64,000 nucleotides of DNA from Niveispirillum cyanobacteriorum (lineage in GTDB: Bacteria; Pseudomonadota; Alphaproteobacteria; Azospirillales; Azospirillaceae), in NCBI RefSeq assembly GCF_002868735.1, contig NZ_CP025613.1:310001-374000 (forward strand). Reading direction: 5' to 3'. Shown piece by piece: positions 17,145 through 26,490 of this stretch. The stretch's first letter is position 1. The number at the start of each line of letters is the position of its first letter. The position numbers and the translations under genes are program-made. The notes under the pieces were generated by a model. The model was not told the DNA's origin. It saw only the letters and a list, made by a program, of their open reading frames with translations, and did not search any database.

Positions 17145-20102
17145 GTGATTGGGCTCAGTGATCGAAACACAGCATTTCGAAACCTTATGTTGGCAGGTGT
17201 GTGTGCTGCTTGCGTGACCACTGCCGGCGCGCAGGAACAGGCCGCCGGTGAACCGCTGCAGCTGGAGGAAATTGTTGTCACCGGTTCGCGCATCGCCCGG
17301 CAGGACTATGTCTCCACCAGCCCTGTGACAACGGTGAATGCGGAGGCGTTTCGCCAGACGGGTGCGCTGACGCCGGAGAACTTCCTGAACACATTGCCAC
17401 AGGTCAGCCCGGATGTGTCCTCCGGCTCCAATAATCCCGACAATAACGGTCGTGCGAATCTCAATCTGCGCGGCCTTGGGGCCAACCGTAATCTGGTTCT
17501 GCTGAATGGCCGTCGCGTCATTCCGGGCGACAATACCGGCGCGGTCGACGTCAATATCATTCCGACCGCCCTTATCGACCGTGTCGAGGTTATTTCGGGG
17601 GGCGCGTCCGCCGTTTACGGGGCCGACGCGGTAGCCGGTGTCGTCAACTTCATTCTGAAGGACGATTTCGAAGGCGCTCTGGCCGATATGCAGTACACGA
17701 TTTCCGAGAAGGGCGACGGCAAGGAGAAGAGCGCCTATGCGGTTCTGGGCGGCAATTTCGGGAATGGCCGCGGCAATGCCGTCCTCAATATCGGATGGGC
17801 GGAACGTGACGAGATCGGCAAGGGCGAGCGCGATTTCTCTGACCAGGCCGGGAGCACAACCAGCTACTATCCAAGCGGCAGCTATGTTGCTTCGGGATTG
17901 AATCTGCCCAGCCAGGCAGCAATCGACAGCGTCTTTGCGCGTTACAATGTGGGGGCGGGGAAGGTTGCCCGCAATGGCACCCTGTCGTTTAATCCGGATC
18001 GTTCGCTGTTTGCGGTTGGTAGTTCGTCTGCGGCCTATGACGTTCAGAACTACAAGGGTCCCGACAGCGATATCGCGCAGGCATTCTATCCGAACTTCTT
18101 CAGCTACAATTTCGAACCTCAGAACAAGCTTATCCTGCCCCTGGAAAGGACGAGCGCGTCAGGTTTTGCCAATTACGAGGTCAATGATTGGGTGGAGGCA
18201 TATGGACAGTTCCTGTATGCCAATTACAGCGCGACATCGTCGCTGGCCTCCAGCCCTGCGCCGACCGGTACAAACTCGGTGGATGCTGGAGCGGGTGTCT
18301 TCTTCTCTGTTCCTGTCAGCAATCCCTTTATTCCGGCGGATCTTCGGCAGATTCTTGCCTCGCGCACCGGTGATGATCCGACGCTTGCCGGTGTTGGCGC
18401 TTCGGAGGATTTCCGGGCCCGCAAACGCTTCAATGTCTTGGGGCCGCGTGTTGCCGAGAGCCGGTTCGATGTGTATCAGGTGCTGGGCGGCTTCAAGGGC
18501 CGGCTTCCCAATGGCTGGCGCTGGGACGTGTACGGGGCCAGCGGCAAGACCAGCATGACCGAAATTCAGCGTGGCAATGTCTCAGTTTCCGCAGTTGAAC
18601 GGCTACTGGATGCGCAGGACGGTGGTGCTTCCTTGTGCCAGGGCGGCTTCAATATGTTCGGCAGCAACGATCTGTCGGTCGAATGCCAGCAGTATGTCGG
18701 TCGAACGGCCAAGAACCTGGAAACCTATGAGCAGGAGGTCGTGGAAGGCAGCCTCTCCGGCGATCTCTTCGAACTGCCTGCTGGCAATGTCGGCTTTGCC
18801 ATCGGTGCCCTCTATTATTCGAACCGCTTTGACTTTGAGCCGGACAGCCTGCTCTCCTCCGGTGACGTGGCGGGCTTCAGCGCCCAGAACCCGCTGCATG
18901 GTGCGATCGACAATACCGACGTTTACGCTGAGCTGCTGATCCCCTTGGTGAAGGATCTGCCATTGGCGCAGTCTGTCAACTTCACCGGGGGCTTCCGCTA
19001 CTCCGATCACAGTTCGGCTGGAACCTTCCCATCTTACAAGGGTGAGATGGACTGGCAGATGATTGATCAACTGCGCATGCGCGGCAGTTATCAGCGTGCG
19101 GTACGGGCACCGAACATATTTGAACTGTTCTCCCCTCAGGATGAGGACAATCCCGAGGTCGATGATCCTTGCAGTGTCAACAGCGCGCTGCGCCGTGGGC
19201 CCAACGCGGCGCAGGTCCGCCAGCTTTGCATCCAGCAAGGTATTCCCGCTGCGGTCATTGACAGCTATACCCAGTTCAATGCCCAGATTGATGCGCTGGC
19301 CGGTGGCAATCCGAATCTGCACGAAGAGAAAGCGGACACCTACACCATCGGTGCCGTTATTACGTCGCCGTTCGACAATAGCCTGTTCGAACGGTTCACC
19401 ATGTCGGTGGATTATTACAATATCAGCATCAAGGGGGCGATCGACAGCCTGTCCCCGGATACGATACTGGGCGCCTGCTTCAATGCCGACGGGACAAACC
19501 CGACCTATGATGTCAACAGTGCCAGTTGCCGCCGGTTCGGTCGTTCGGGTGTTGGCGACATTGTCGGGCTTCTACAGATTGCTGAGAATCTCGGTTCCAT
19601 TAAAACCAGCGGTATCGACACGCAGCTGGATTGGGGAACCGAGTTGCCGAACGGGCTGGGCGATGTCAGCCTCAACACCATCGTCACCTGGGTTGACAGC
19701 TATCGCATTCAGGAACTGAAGGGCCAGCCGTTCCTGGAATATATCGGTTCCATCGGCGATGATCCCGGTGATGCCCTGCCTGAATGGAAGGCGGCCATTA
19801 CCGGGACCTATGTCTATGGTCCGGCCATGGCTCAGATGCGGGCGCGCTATATCGGAGCCATGCGCAACGAGAATGTCGTTGTCGATCCAACCTCCACCGA
19901 CGGGGGCGTACCTGCCACTTGGTACTTCGATGCCTCCGCCAGCTGGCAGGTTACCGAGGAACTGTCGATCCGTGGTGGTGTTAACAACCTGTTCGACAAA
20001 AAGCCCCGGCTCTACACCGACAGTGTTGACAGCAACACCGACCCGTCAACCTATCACGTGATCGGTCGACGTTTCTTCGTCGGTGCCAGCGTGAAGTTCT
20101 AA
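17145..20102 (+). CDS. TonB-dependent outer-membrane receptor
   Basis: I chose the GTG at 17145 because GGAGAAG sits just upstream and it starts directly at a signal peptide ending TTAGAQ. The longer frame from 17046 adds a charged segment that would disable export. The mature protein has a TonB box-like EEIVVTGSRI near 42-51. A plug domain follows (about 55-190) with NLRGLGANRNLVLLNGRRV and VEVISGGASAVYGADAVAGV, then a 22-strand-type barrel to the terminal FFVGASVKF. At 985 residues it is long, in the Caulobacter/sphingomonad style. It stands alone, followed by a strong terminator. The preceding 200 bp is A/T-rich and carries no gene. Ligand unknown. Confidence 0.9.
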   Translation: MIGLSDRNTAFRNLMLAGVCAACVTTAGAQEQAAGEPLQLEEIVVTGSRIARQDYVSTSPVTTVNAEAFRQTGALTPENFLNTLPQVSPDVSSGSNNPDNNGRANLNLRGLGANRNLVLLNGRRVIPGDNTGAVDVNIIPTALIDRVEVISGGASAVYGADAVAGVVNFILKDDFEGALADMQYTISEKGDGKEKSAYAVLGGNFGNGRGNAVLNIGWAERDEIGKGERDFSDQAGSTTSYYPSGSYVASGLNLPSQAAIDSVFARYNVGAGKVARNGTLSFNPDRSLFAVGSSSAAYDVQNYKGPDSDIAQAFYPNFFSYNFEPQNKLILPLERTSASGFANYEVNDWVEAYGQFLYANYSATSSLASSPAPTGTNSVDAGAGVFFSVPVSNPFIPADLRQILASRTGDDPTLAGVGASEDFRARKRFNVLGPRVAESRFDVYQVLGGFKGRLPNGWRWDVYGASGKTSMTEIQRGNVSVSAVERLLDAQDGGASLCQGGFNMFGSNDLSVECQQYVGRTAKNLETYEQEVVEGSLSGDLFELPAGNVGFAIGALYYSNRFDFEPDSLLSSGDVAGFSAQNPLHGAIDNTDVYAELLIPLVKDLPLAQSVNFTGGFRYSDHSSAGTFPSYKGEMDWQMIDQLRMRGSYQRAVRAPNIFELFSPQDEDNPEVDDPCSVNSALRRGPNAAQVRQLCIQQGIPAAVIDSYTQFNAQIDALAGGNPNLHEEKADTYTIGAVITSPFDNSLFERFTMSVDYYNISIKGAIDSLSPDTILGACFNADGTNPTYDVNSASCRRFGRSGVGDIVGLLQIAENLGSIKTSGIDTQLDWGTELPNGLGDVSLNTIVTWVDSYRIQELKGQPFLEYIGSIGDDPGDALPEWKAAITGTYVYGPAMAQMRARYIGAMRNENVVVDPTSTDGGVPATWYFDASASWQVTEELSIRGGVNNLFDKKPRLYTDSVDSNTDPSTYHVIGRRFFVGASVKF

Positions 20103-20133
20103 AAGCGATCTGCCTCTGTCTGAACTGTCATCT

Positions 20134-20166
20134 GGGGTGCCGCTTCATCGCGGCACCCCCTTTTTT
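20134..20166 (+). terminator. Rho-independent terminator of the TonB receptor gene
   Basis: A perfect 10-bp stem (GGGGTGCCGC at 20134-20143 with GCGGCACCCC at 20150-20159) with a 6-base loop is followed by CTTTTTT. It sits 32 bp after the receptor stop codon. Confidence 0.93.
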
Positions 20167-20305
20167 GTTGCTGCGGCCCTCCAAAAAGCCAGTCCTTTCG
20201 TGCTGACAATCGTCGCCCTGTGTGCGACCGCGGGATGATCCCGCAGTTAAAAGTGATCCTGATAACGGGTTGCTGAACCCGTCCCATGTTCGGAGAGTTT
20301 TCAAG

Positions 20306-20530
20306 ATGAGGATGCGTGCGACGTTCGAGGTCACGTTCGACGTAGCCGACTTCGTAGAGGCAGGGAGCCATGAGGTGTTTCTGCGCGAGGTTCGGGACTC
20401 GTTGGCGACGCGATTTGATGAGGTGGAGTTCAGTATCCGTGAGCGCCGCCCCCGGGCCGAACGCCTGAACGAGATTTCAGGTTCTCCGCCACGTGTGTCG
20501 ACAGGCAGGGTGAAGCGATATGCCAGCTAA
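20306..20530 (+). CDS. Small hypothetical protein paired with a MarR-like regulator
   Basis: A 74-residue frame starts at the ATG at 20306 after CGGAGAG with good spacing. It is charged and shows alternating hydrophobic residues (MRATFEVTFDVADFVEAG), suggesting an alpha/beta fold, with an Arg-rich C-terminus. I recognise no family. The following MarR-like gene starts 11 bp before its stop, so the two are translationally coupled. A role as co-regulator or antitoxin-like partner is possible but unsupported. Confidence 0.6.
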   Translation: MRMRATFEVTFDVADFVEAGSHEVFLREVRDSLATRFDEVEFSIRERRPRAERLNEISGSPPRVSTGRVKRYAS

Positions 20531-20924
20531 TCGCAATGATAAGGGGGCTCGCCGCAGTCTGCCGCTCGAACTGTTGGAGAGGCTTCGGGACCTGGATCGG
20601 GATGTTTCCCTCAAGGAAGCGCTGGCCCTGCTCTATGTCGCCGAGAATGACGGTATCAGCCTGAGCGAACTTCGCTGGATAATGCGGGACACGCCATCCA
20701 CGGTATCACGCATCATTTGCCGTTTGGGGGCTGGCCTGGACGGGAAGGCCGGGTTGTATCTCATTGAGCAAAGTACTTGGGCGCATGATGCCAGGGTAAG
20801 GTGCCTGCACCTTACCCAGACAGCACAACTGTTGCTGGATAGCGTCTGGCAGCAGGCAGGAGCCAGCCTCTGGTGGAACGGCAACGATAGGCCGCCCAAA
20901 GTCGCCGACCGTTCAGCAGGCTGA
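20520..20924 (+). CDS. MarR-like winged-helix DNA-binding protein
   Basis: The 134-residue product has a winged-helix layout: helices at about 15-50 (SLKEALALLYVAENDG), a recognition helix TPSTVSRIICRLG at about 60-73, a wing near 77-98, and HLTQTAQLLLDSVWQQ as the dimerisation helix. The recognition segment and overall order resemble MarR-type regulators, although the protein is short and the wing is atypical. The start overlaps the preceding small gene by 11 bp. Targets are unknown. It ends about 50 bp before the convergent IclR gene. Confidence 0.55.
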   Translation: MPANRNDKGARRSLPLELLERLRDLDRDVSLKEALALLYVAENDGISLSELRWIMRDTPSTVSRIICRLGAGLDGKAGLYLIEQSTWAHDARVRCLHLTQTAQLLLDSVWQQAGASLWWNGNDRPPKVADRSAG

Positions 20925-20974
20925 CAGCGTTCCATGTCTTGCGCCCGTTCAGACGCAAGTGCCACGACCCTTGG

Positions 20975-21790
20975 TCAGAAGCGCAGGAAGGCCCCGAGAT
21001 CGCGGGCCGTGCCACGCAGGACCGGCAGGATTGTTCCGACTAAGGCTTCGTGCGGATATCGGATGGCCGCCACACCCAGGGCGGCCTCCACCTTGTTACC
21101 GGGACCAAAGATAGGCACGGCGATGGAGGTCAGGCCTTCTTCGAACTCGCTATCGGAGATCGAATAGCCGGTGGTGCGCACCTGCTCCAGCACATCGTCC
21201 AATGCTGCGCGGTCGGTGACCGTGCGGCTGGTATGGGCAACCAGATCGGCACCCGCTAGATGACGTTCCAGTTCGTCTGCCGGCAGGTGCGCAAGAATGC
21301 ACCGCCCCAGCGAGGTGCAATAGGCCGGAATCCGGCTTCCCACCGACAGGGACGCAGAAACCATGCGCCGGCTGGCAGAGCGGGCGACGAATGTCACATA
21401 CCCTTCGTCCAGGACGGCTATGGAACAGCTCTCATTTACCTGATTGCCGATCCGGTCCAGCGTCTCCTGTGCCATCGTGGCCAGCGAGTTGGACGACAGG
21501 TAGGCCTGGCCAAGGGCCAGCGTCTTGGGCAGCAGTTGGAATGACCGCCCCTCTGACCGCACATAGCCCAGCTTCTCCAGCGTGTTCACCAGCCGCGCGA
21601 CCGATCCGCGTGAAAGGCCGGTAATACGGCTGATGTCGGAAATGCTGAGATGCTTGCGGGAGCCGGCGAAGGCCAGCAGCACGTTCAGCCCACGGGCCAG
21701 CGACACAACGAAATTCGGATCATCCTCATAGGTCTCTTGCAGTTCCTCCGGGGTGTTCCCCGGCGTGGCCCCAGCCTGGCGACGTGCCAT
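20975..21790 (-). CDS. IclR-family transcriptional regulator
   Basis: The 271-residue protein has a winged HTH at about 28-90 (SISDISRITGLSRGSVARLVNTLEKLGYV). An IclR effector domain follows (about 105-270), with AYCTSLGRCILAHLP, TGYSISDSEFEEGLTSIAVPIF and ALGVAAIRYPHE. GGAGAA precedes the ATG. Members close to PcaR/PobR sense aromatic acids. It diverges from the hyuA-hyuB operon across 377 bp that contain phased CGGAC half-sites (21942-21965), so it probably controls that operon and itself. Confidence 0.9.
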   Translation of the reverse strand: MARRQAGATPGNTPEELQETYEDDPNFVVSLARGLNVLLAFAGSRKHLSISDISRITGLSRGSVARLVNTLEKLGYVRSEGRSFQLLPKTLALGQAYLSSNSLATMAQETLDRIGNQVNESCSIAVLDEGYVTFVARSASRRMVSASLSVGSRIPAYCTSLGRCILAHLPADELERHLAGADLVAHTSRTVTDRAALDDVLEQVRTTGYSISDSEFEEGLTSIAVPIFGPGNKVEAALGVAAIRYPHEALVGTILPVLRGTARDLGAFLRF

Positions 21791-22167
21791 CCCTGTCTTC
21801 TCCTTGTCGTACGGCTGCCAACGCCGCCGTGCCCGAAAGTGTCGGACGCCGTCGGTGGCGTCAACTGCCGCTGCTGCCGATCCAGTCTTAGCTGAACTTT
21901 TCGTTTGACAACAGGTCTGGTGTGATCAATCATTCGCATATCGGACAAACGTCCGCGCAGCGGACAAAATAAAGTCAGCTCAACAAGCAAGGCGACAGGG
22001 GAGGAGCGGGTTTCGGGACATCAGGTCCCCGGCCGTCTCCATACGGATTTCTGGTTCTCGTTATCGCGTGCCAGCGGCGGTCCCCCGTCGCGGCATGCCC
22101 ATCCATGGCCGCCCGGCGGGTTCAGCCCGCGACAGAGGCTTGGCCGGACAGCGAATAGGGGGTTTCT
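21791..22167. other. Gene-free divergent regulatory region between IclR and hyuA
   Basis: I see no gene in these 377 bp. It contains a possible promoter and IclR operator (21905-21968) and a long GC-rich leader (about 21990-22155) before hyuA. An open frame crossing the leader at 22068 lacks a ribosome site and runs into hyuA out of frame, so I do not count it. Confidence 0.6.
21905..21968 (+). promoter_or_regulatory. Candidate hyuA promoter with IclR-type operator
   Basis: TTGACA at 21905-21910 has AATCAT 17 bp later as a weak -10. Just downstream is the inverted repeat CGGAC-AAAC-GTCCG (21942-21955). The half-site CGGACAAA recurs 19 bp further on (21961). The same 19-bp phasing occurs in the operators near the second IclR gene, which supports IclR binding. 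A site downstream of the promoter would suit repression. Confidence 0.45.
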
Positions 22168-24261
22168 TTGTCCTACATCGGTACGGATATCGGCGGCACT
22201 TTCACGGACCTGGTCCTGTTGTCGGACGATGGCGACATCCGCATCTTCAAGGCGTTGACGACGCCGGAGGATCGGACCAAAGGCGTGTTGAACGCCATGA
22301 ATCTGGCAGCGGAGGCGCTGGGGATCGCGCCGGCGGAACTGGTCGCCCGGCTGCAATATTTCTCCCACGGCACCACGGCTGCCACCAATGCCTTCATCGA
22401 GCGCAAGGGCGCACGGACCGGTTTACTGACCACCCGCGGGTTCGAGGATACGCTGCGCATCCAGCGTGCGATGGGTGGCTGGGTCGGCATGGCGGCGCAT
22501 GAAATCTCGCATTTCTCCGTCCGCCGTTTACCCGATCCCATAGTCCCCCGCGCCCTGACCGAAGGGATCGTGGAGCGCGTGGATTACAAGGGCGAGATCA
22601 TCGTCCCGCTGGATGAAGATGCGGCCCGCGCCAGCATCCGCAAACTGGTGGCTGATGGCGTGGAATCCATCGCCATCAGCCTGCTCTGGTCCTTCCGCAA
22701 CATGGCGCACGAACGCCGCTTGGCGGAACTGGTGGCGGAGGAAGCGCCCGGCGTCTTCGTCACCACCTCATCCTCGCTGGTGCCTATCATCGGTGAGTAT
22801 GAACGGGCATCGACGACTGCTATCAACGCCTATCTGGGTCCCGTCATTCATCGCTATATCAATGGCTTGGAGCGTGCGATCCGCGGACACGGGTTCGAGG
22901 GGCCCATCTCAATCATGGAATCCGGCGGCGGCGTCCTGCCGGCATCGGAGGCGGCCTTCCAGGCGGCGAACCTGCTGACCTCGGGTCCCGCCGGCGGCGT
23001 GCTGGCGTCGCAGAAGCTGGGAGAACTGCTGGGCTTCCCCAATGTGCTGACGGCGGACATGGGCGGTACCAGCTTCGACGTGGGCCTGATCGTCAACGGC
23101 CAGCCGCTGCTGGAGACGGTGCGTGAGGAAGGGCGGTTCCATGTCGCCCTGCCATCGATCAAGGTCACGGCCATCGGTGCCGGTGGCGGGTCCATCGCCC
23201 GTGTCTGCGACGGTCACATGACGGTCGGTCCGGAGAGTGCGGGCTCCACCCCAGGTCCCGCCTGCTACGGTCGTGGCGGCGTTGAGCCGACCATCACCGA
23301 CGCCGACGTGGTGCTGGGCATCATCGATCCCAAGTACTTCCTGGGCGGCAAGATGCGGCTGGATGTCGAGGCGGCGCACAAGGCGGTGCGCGAGCATGTG
23401 GCCGAACCGCTGGGCATGGGTGTGGCCGAAGCCGCCTCCGGTATTCGCGAGGTGGCCAACAACCAGATGGCCGATCTGCTGCGCCGCGTCACCCTGCGCG
23501 CCGGTTATGATCCGCGCGATTTCGTGCTGATGGCCTATGGCGGGGCGGGTGCCACCCATGCCCACCAGTTCGCCGAAGCCGCCGGCATCGCCACCATCAT
23601 CGTCCCCAATACCGGCCCGGCCCATTCCGCCTATGGCACCGTCACCGGCGACCGCCATCGGTCCTTCTCGCTCGCCATCGGCCAGCATGCCCCGGCCCGG
23701 TTTCGCCGTGCGTCCGACCATGTCGATATCGCCAAGATCAATGACAGCCTGAACGGTCTGGCCGCCCGCTGTGTCGAGGCGCTGGGCGATGGTGTGACGA
23801 TCAAGCGCTTCATCGGCATGCGCTTCCGCCAACAGGTACACGAGATCAGCGTGGCCGTGCCCGATGGTGCCCTGGATGCCGCCGGCATCGACGCCCTGGT
23901 CGACCGGTTCGAGGAACAGTATGAGCGGGTCTATGGCAAGAACACGGCCCTGCGCATTTCCGGCGTGGAATTCTCGGTGGTCCGGGTCGAAGGCACGTCG
24001 CCGGTGATCAAGCCGGTGCCGCGTAAGGTCGATGGCAGCAACCGCACCAACAAGCCCATCGATGCCCGGGAGGTATATTTCTACGGCAAGGGATTCCTGA
24101 CCGCCGCCATCTACCGCAGCGAGGATATCGGCCCCGGCCAGCCTGTTGCCGGCCCCTGCATCATTGAGCGCCCGGACACCACCATCGTCGTCGGCCCCGC
24201 CCAGACAGCGGAGATGGAGCCCTACGGCAACATCATTATCCGCACGTCGCAGACCGTCTGA
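22168..24261 (+). CDS. hyuA: HyuA-type ATP-dependent subunit (hydantoinase A / ketone carboxylase beta-like)
   Basis: The 697-residue protein uses a TTG start: an in-frame TAG at 22156 leaves no other upstream start, and AGGGGG lies at a suitable distance. The ASKHA-like nucleotide site is evident in GTDIGGTFTDLVLLSDD (5-21) and LTADMGGTSFDVGL near 293-306. Further conserved blocks are YFSHGTTAATNAFIERKGA, PGPACYGRGGVEPTITDADVVLG and MAYGGAGATHAHQFAEAAG. The family includes N-methylhydantoinases, 5-oxoprolinases and acetone/acetophenone carboxylases, all of which couple ATP hydrolysis to a carbonyl-chemistry step. The partner HyuB carries a carboxylase-gamma-like domain, which favours the carboxylase branch. 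Confidence 0.88.
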   Translation: MSYIGTDIGGTFTDLVLLSDDGDIRIFKALTTPEDRTKGVLNAMNLAAEALGIAPAELVARLQYFSHGTTAATNAFIERKGARTGLLTTRGFEDTLRIQRAMGGWVGMAAHEISHFSVRRLPDPIVPRALTEGIVERVDYKGEIIVPLDEDAARASIRKLVADGVESIAISLLWSFRNMAHERRLAELVAEEAPGVFVTTSSSLVPIIGEYERASTTAINAYLGPVIHRYINGLERAIRGHGFEGPISIMESGGGVLPASEAAFQAANLLTSGPAGGVLASQKLGELLGFPNVLTADMGGTSFDVGLIVNGQPLLETVREEGRFHVALPSIKVTAIGAGGGSIARVCDGHMTVGPESAGSTPGPACYGRGGVEPTITDADVVLGIIDPKYFLGGKMRLDVEAAHKAVREHVAEPLGMGVAEAASGIREVANNQMADLLRRVTLRAGYDPRDFVLMAYGGAGATHAHQFAEAAGIATIIVPNTGPAHSAYGTVTGDRHRSFSLAIGQHAPARFRRASDHVDIAKINDSLNGLAARCVEALGDGVTIKRFIGMRFRQQVHEISVAVPDGALDAAGIDALVDRFEEQYERVYGKNTALRISGVEFSVVRVEGTSPVIKPVPRKVDGSNRTNKPIDAREVYFYGKGFLTAAIYRSEDIGPGQPVAGPCIIERPDTTIVVGPAQTAEMEPYGNIIIRTSQTV

Positions 24262-24286
24262 CATCCAATTATTGGGGACCAAACCC

Positions 24287-26479
24287 ATGGACGTTGTTTT
24301 CAATTACGAAACCCAGGATGTCGACCCGATCACCTTCGAGGTGATCCGCCACCGGCTCCTGTCCATCACCGACGAGCAGGCAGCTACCCTGGCCGCCGTT
24401 TCCGGCTCCACCCTGGTGAACGAGGCGACGGACTTCAATACCGGCCTCTACCGCGCCTTTGGCGAAGTGGTGACCATGGGTCGCACCGTTACTTTCCATG
24501 CCGCATCGCTGTCCTTGATGGTTAAGCATGTGATCGAGGATTGCGCGGAGAACCCGGGCATCAATCCCGGCGACATGTTCATCGTGAATCATCCACACAA
24601 GGGGGCGCTGCACTGCCCCGATATCGGCATCCTGGCCCCGATCTTCGTGGGTGATAAGCGCATCGGCTGGACCGGGGCGTGCGCTCATCAGTTGGATGTC
24701 GGCGGCATGGTGCCGGGCAGCTTCGCCTCCATGGCCAAGGATATCCGACAGGAAGGCATCCTGATCCCGCCCGTGAAGCTGGTGGACCGAGGCGAACTGC
24801 GCGCTGACGTCCTGAACTTCATCACCGGCATGTCGCGCCTGCCCATCAATGTCAGCCTGGACCTGAAGGGCCTGATGGCCGCCTGCAATACCGGCGTGAA
24901 GGGCGTGCTGGATACGGTGGCCAAGTATGGGGTCGACACGGTCCTGACCGTCATGGACGGAATGATGGACCTGTCGGAAGCCAAGATGCGCAAGCGCCTG
25001 CATGAACTGCCTGACGGCGTGTTCCGTGCCCAGGCCTTCCTGGACCATGACGGGTTCGAGAACAAGATCTACAAGATCCATGTCGAGCTGCGTAAACAGG
25101 GCGACCGCATCACCTTCGACTATACCGGTTCCGACGATCAGGCGCCGGGCTTCGTGAATGCCACCCGCACCGGTCTGCTGGCCGGCATCTATGCCGGCAT
25201 CCTGCCGCTGATCGCCTTCGATCTGCCCTGGAATGACGGGCTGCTGCGCCCGCTGGAAGTGCTGTCGCGTGAAGGCTCCGTCGTCTCCTGCAAGTTCCCC
25301 GCTCCCTGCTCACAAGGGCCTCTGGGTGCCATGTGGCTGGTTGAGGTGACGACGACGGAGGCGATGTCCAAGCTGCTGGCCAGCCATCCAGACTATGTAC
25401 GCGAGGCGCAGGCCGCCCCGGCCAGCGGCCCTGACCTGTTCCATATCCATGGCAAGAACCAATATGGCGAGCCGGCGACCGCGCCCATCCTGGAGGTGAT
25501 GCTGTCGGGCGGCGGCGCCTATGCCCATCGCGACGGCATCACCGTGTCGGGCCAGCGCAACATCACCGCTGGTCGCGCGCCGAACGTGGAGGCGACGGAG
25601 CTTAAGCTGCCCGTGCTCTATATGTACCGGCGCATCATCACCGACAGTTCCGGTCCTGGTCGCAATGCCGGCGGACAGGCGGCGGGGGCGGCGTTCGTCC
25701 TGCATGATGTGCACGAGGTGGAATCCCTGGTCGCCTGCCATGGCTATCAATCGCCGACCTCTCGCGGGCTGTTCGGCGGCTATCCCAGCGGTTGCAACCA
25801 TCGCCGTCTGCTGCGCAATTCTAACATCCGCGATTTGATGCAAGGCGGGGTGTTCCCCGACAGCATGAACGGGCTGGTGGGGGAAGAGACAACCTTCACC
25901 GCAAAGCCGCCGGAATTCGAATTTGCCCATGACGATGTGTATGAGTGCAACCCGACCGCCGGTGGCGGCTGGGGCGACCCGATCGGACGCGAGCCGGAAC
26001 TGGTGGCCCGTGATGTGATGGGTGGCGCCTTCTCCGTCGCTTCAGCGGAACGCATCTTCGGCGTTGTCGTCACCGCATCGGGTACTGTTGACGAGGCGGC
26101 AACGGCGGCCCGCCGCGACGCCATCCGTCAGGACCGCCTGTCCTGGCCCGTGACCCGCCGGTTGCAACATGCACCGCACGTTCATGGCAACGCCGAAGCC
26201 GTGGCCATCGTTGGCGATGTCGCCCGTATCCTGAAACTCACCGATGGCCGCAGCTACTTTGTCTGCAATTGCGGCCATGTCATCGCGCCGGCTGATGAGA
26301 ATTGGAAGGACTATGCCGCCCATGCCCCGGCAACGGCAGAGGATCTTGGCCCCCGCGTCCGTATCCATGCTGATCTGGAGGTGGTGCGCCATGCCTGTCC
26401 CGGCTGCGGCACGCTCTTGGATGTGGAGGTGAAGCGGCGCGGCGAGGACAGCCTGTTCGATATCGAAATCGCAGCTTGA
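24287..26479 (+). CDS. hyuB: HyuB-type subunit fused to an acetone-carboxylase-gamma-like zinc domain
   Basis: The start is the ATG at 24287 (GGGGACC upstream; longer frames read into hyuA). The product has 730 residues. Residues 1-580 are a HyuB domain: DPITFEVIRHRLLSITDEQA, GDMFIVNHPHKGALHCPD, GAYAHRDGITVSG and NPTAGGGWGDPIGREPE. After about residue 640 comes an extra module with YFVCNCGH (Cys 660/662) and HACPGCGTLLDVEV (Cys 704/707) plus an intervening ENWKDYA. This pattern matches the gamma subunit of acetone carboxylase (PF08882-like), normally a separate small protein. The fusion suggests a carboxylase acting on a ketone, giving a beta-keto acid. Substrate unknown. Confidence 0.87.
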   Translation: MDVVFNYETQDVDPITFEVIRHRLLSITDEQAATLAAVSGSTLVNEATDFNTGLYRAFGEVVTMGRTVTFHAASLSLMVKHVIEDCAENPGINPGDMFIVNHPHKGALHCPDIGILAPIFVGDKRIGWTGACAHQLDVGGMVPGSFASMAKDIRQEGILIPPVKLVDRGELRADVLNFITGMSRLPINVSLDLKGLMAACNTGVKGVLDTVAKYGVDTVLTVMDGMMDLSEAKMRKRLHELPDGVFRAQAFLDHDGFENKIYKIHVELRKQGDRITFDYTGSDDQAPGFVNATRTGLLAGIYAGILPLIAFDLPWNDGLLRPLEVLSREGSVVSCKFPAPCSQGPLGAMWLVEVTTTEAMSKLLASHPDYVREAQAAPASGPDLFHIHGKNQYGEPATAPILEVMLSGGGAYAHRDGITVSGQRNITAGRAPNVEATELKLPVLYMYRRIITDSSGPGRNAGGQAAGAAFVLHDVHEVESLVACHGYQSPTSRGLFGGYPSGCNHRRLLRNSNIRDLMQGGVFPDSMNGLVGEETTFTAKPPEFEFAHDDVYECNPTAGGGWGDPIGREPELVARDVMGGAFSVASAERIFGVVVTASGTVDEAATAARRDAIRQDRLSWPVTRRLQHAPHVHGNAEAVAIVGDVARILKLTDGRSYFVCNCGHVIAPADENWKDYAAHAPATAEDLGPRVRIHADLEVVRHACPGCGTLLDVEVKRRGEDSLFDIEIAA

Positions 26480-26490
26480 GGGGAGGGGTG

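Noticed and set aside
22909-24303. 464-residue minus-strand frame
   Set aside because: Antisense to hyuA; Gly/Asp/His-rich shadow composition without any domain.
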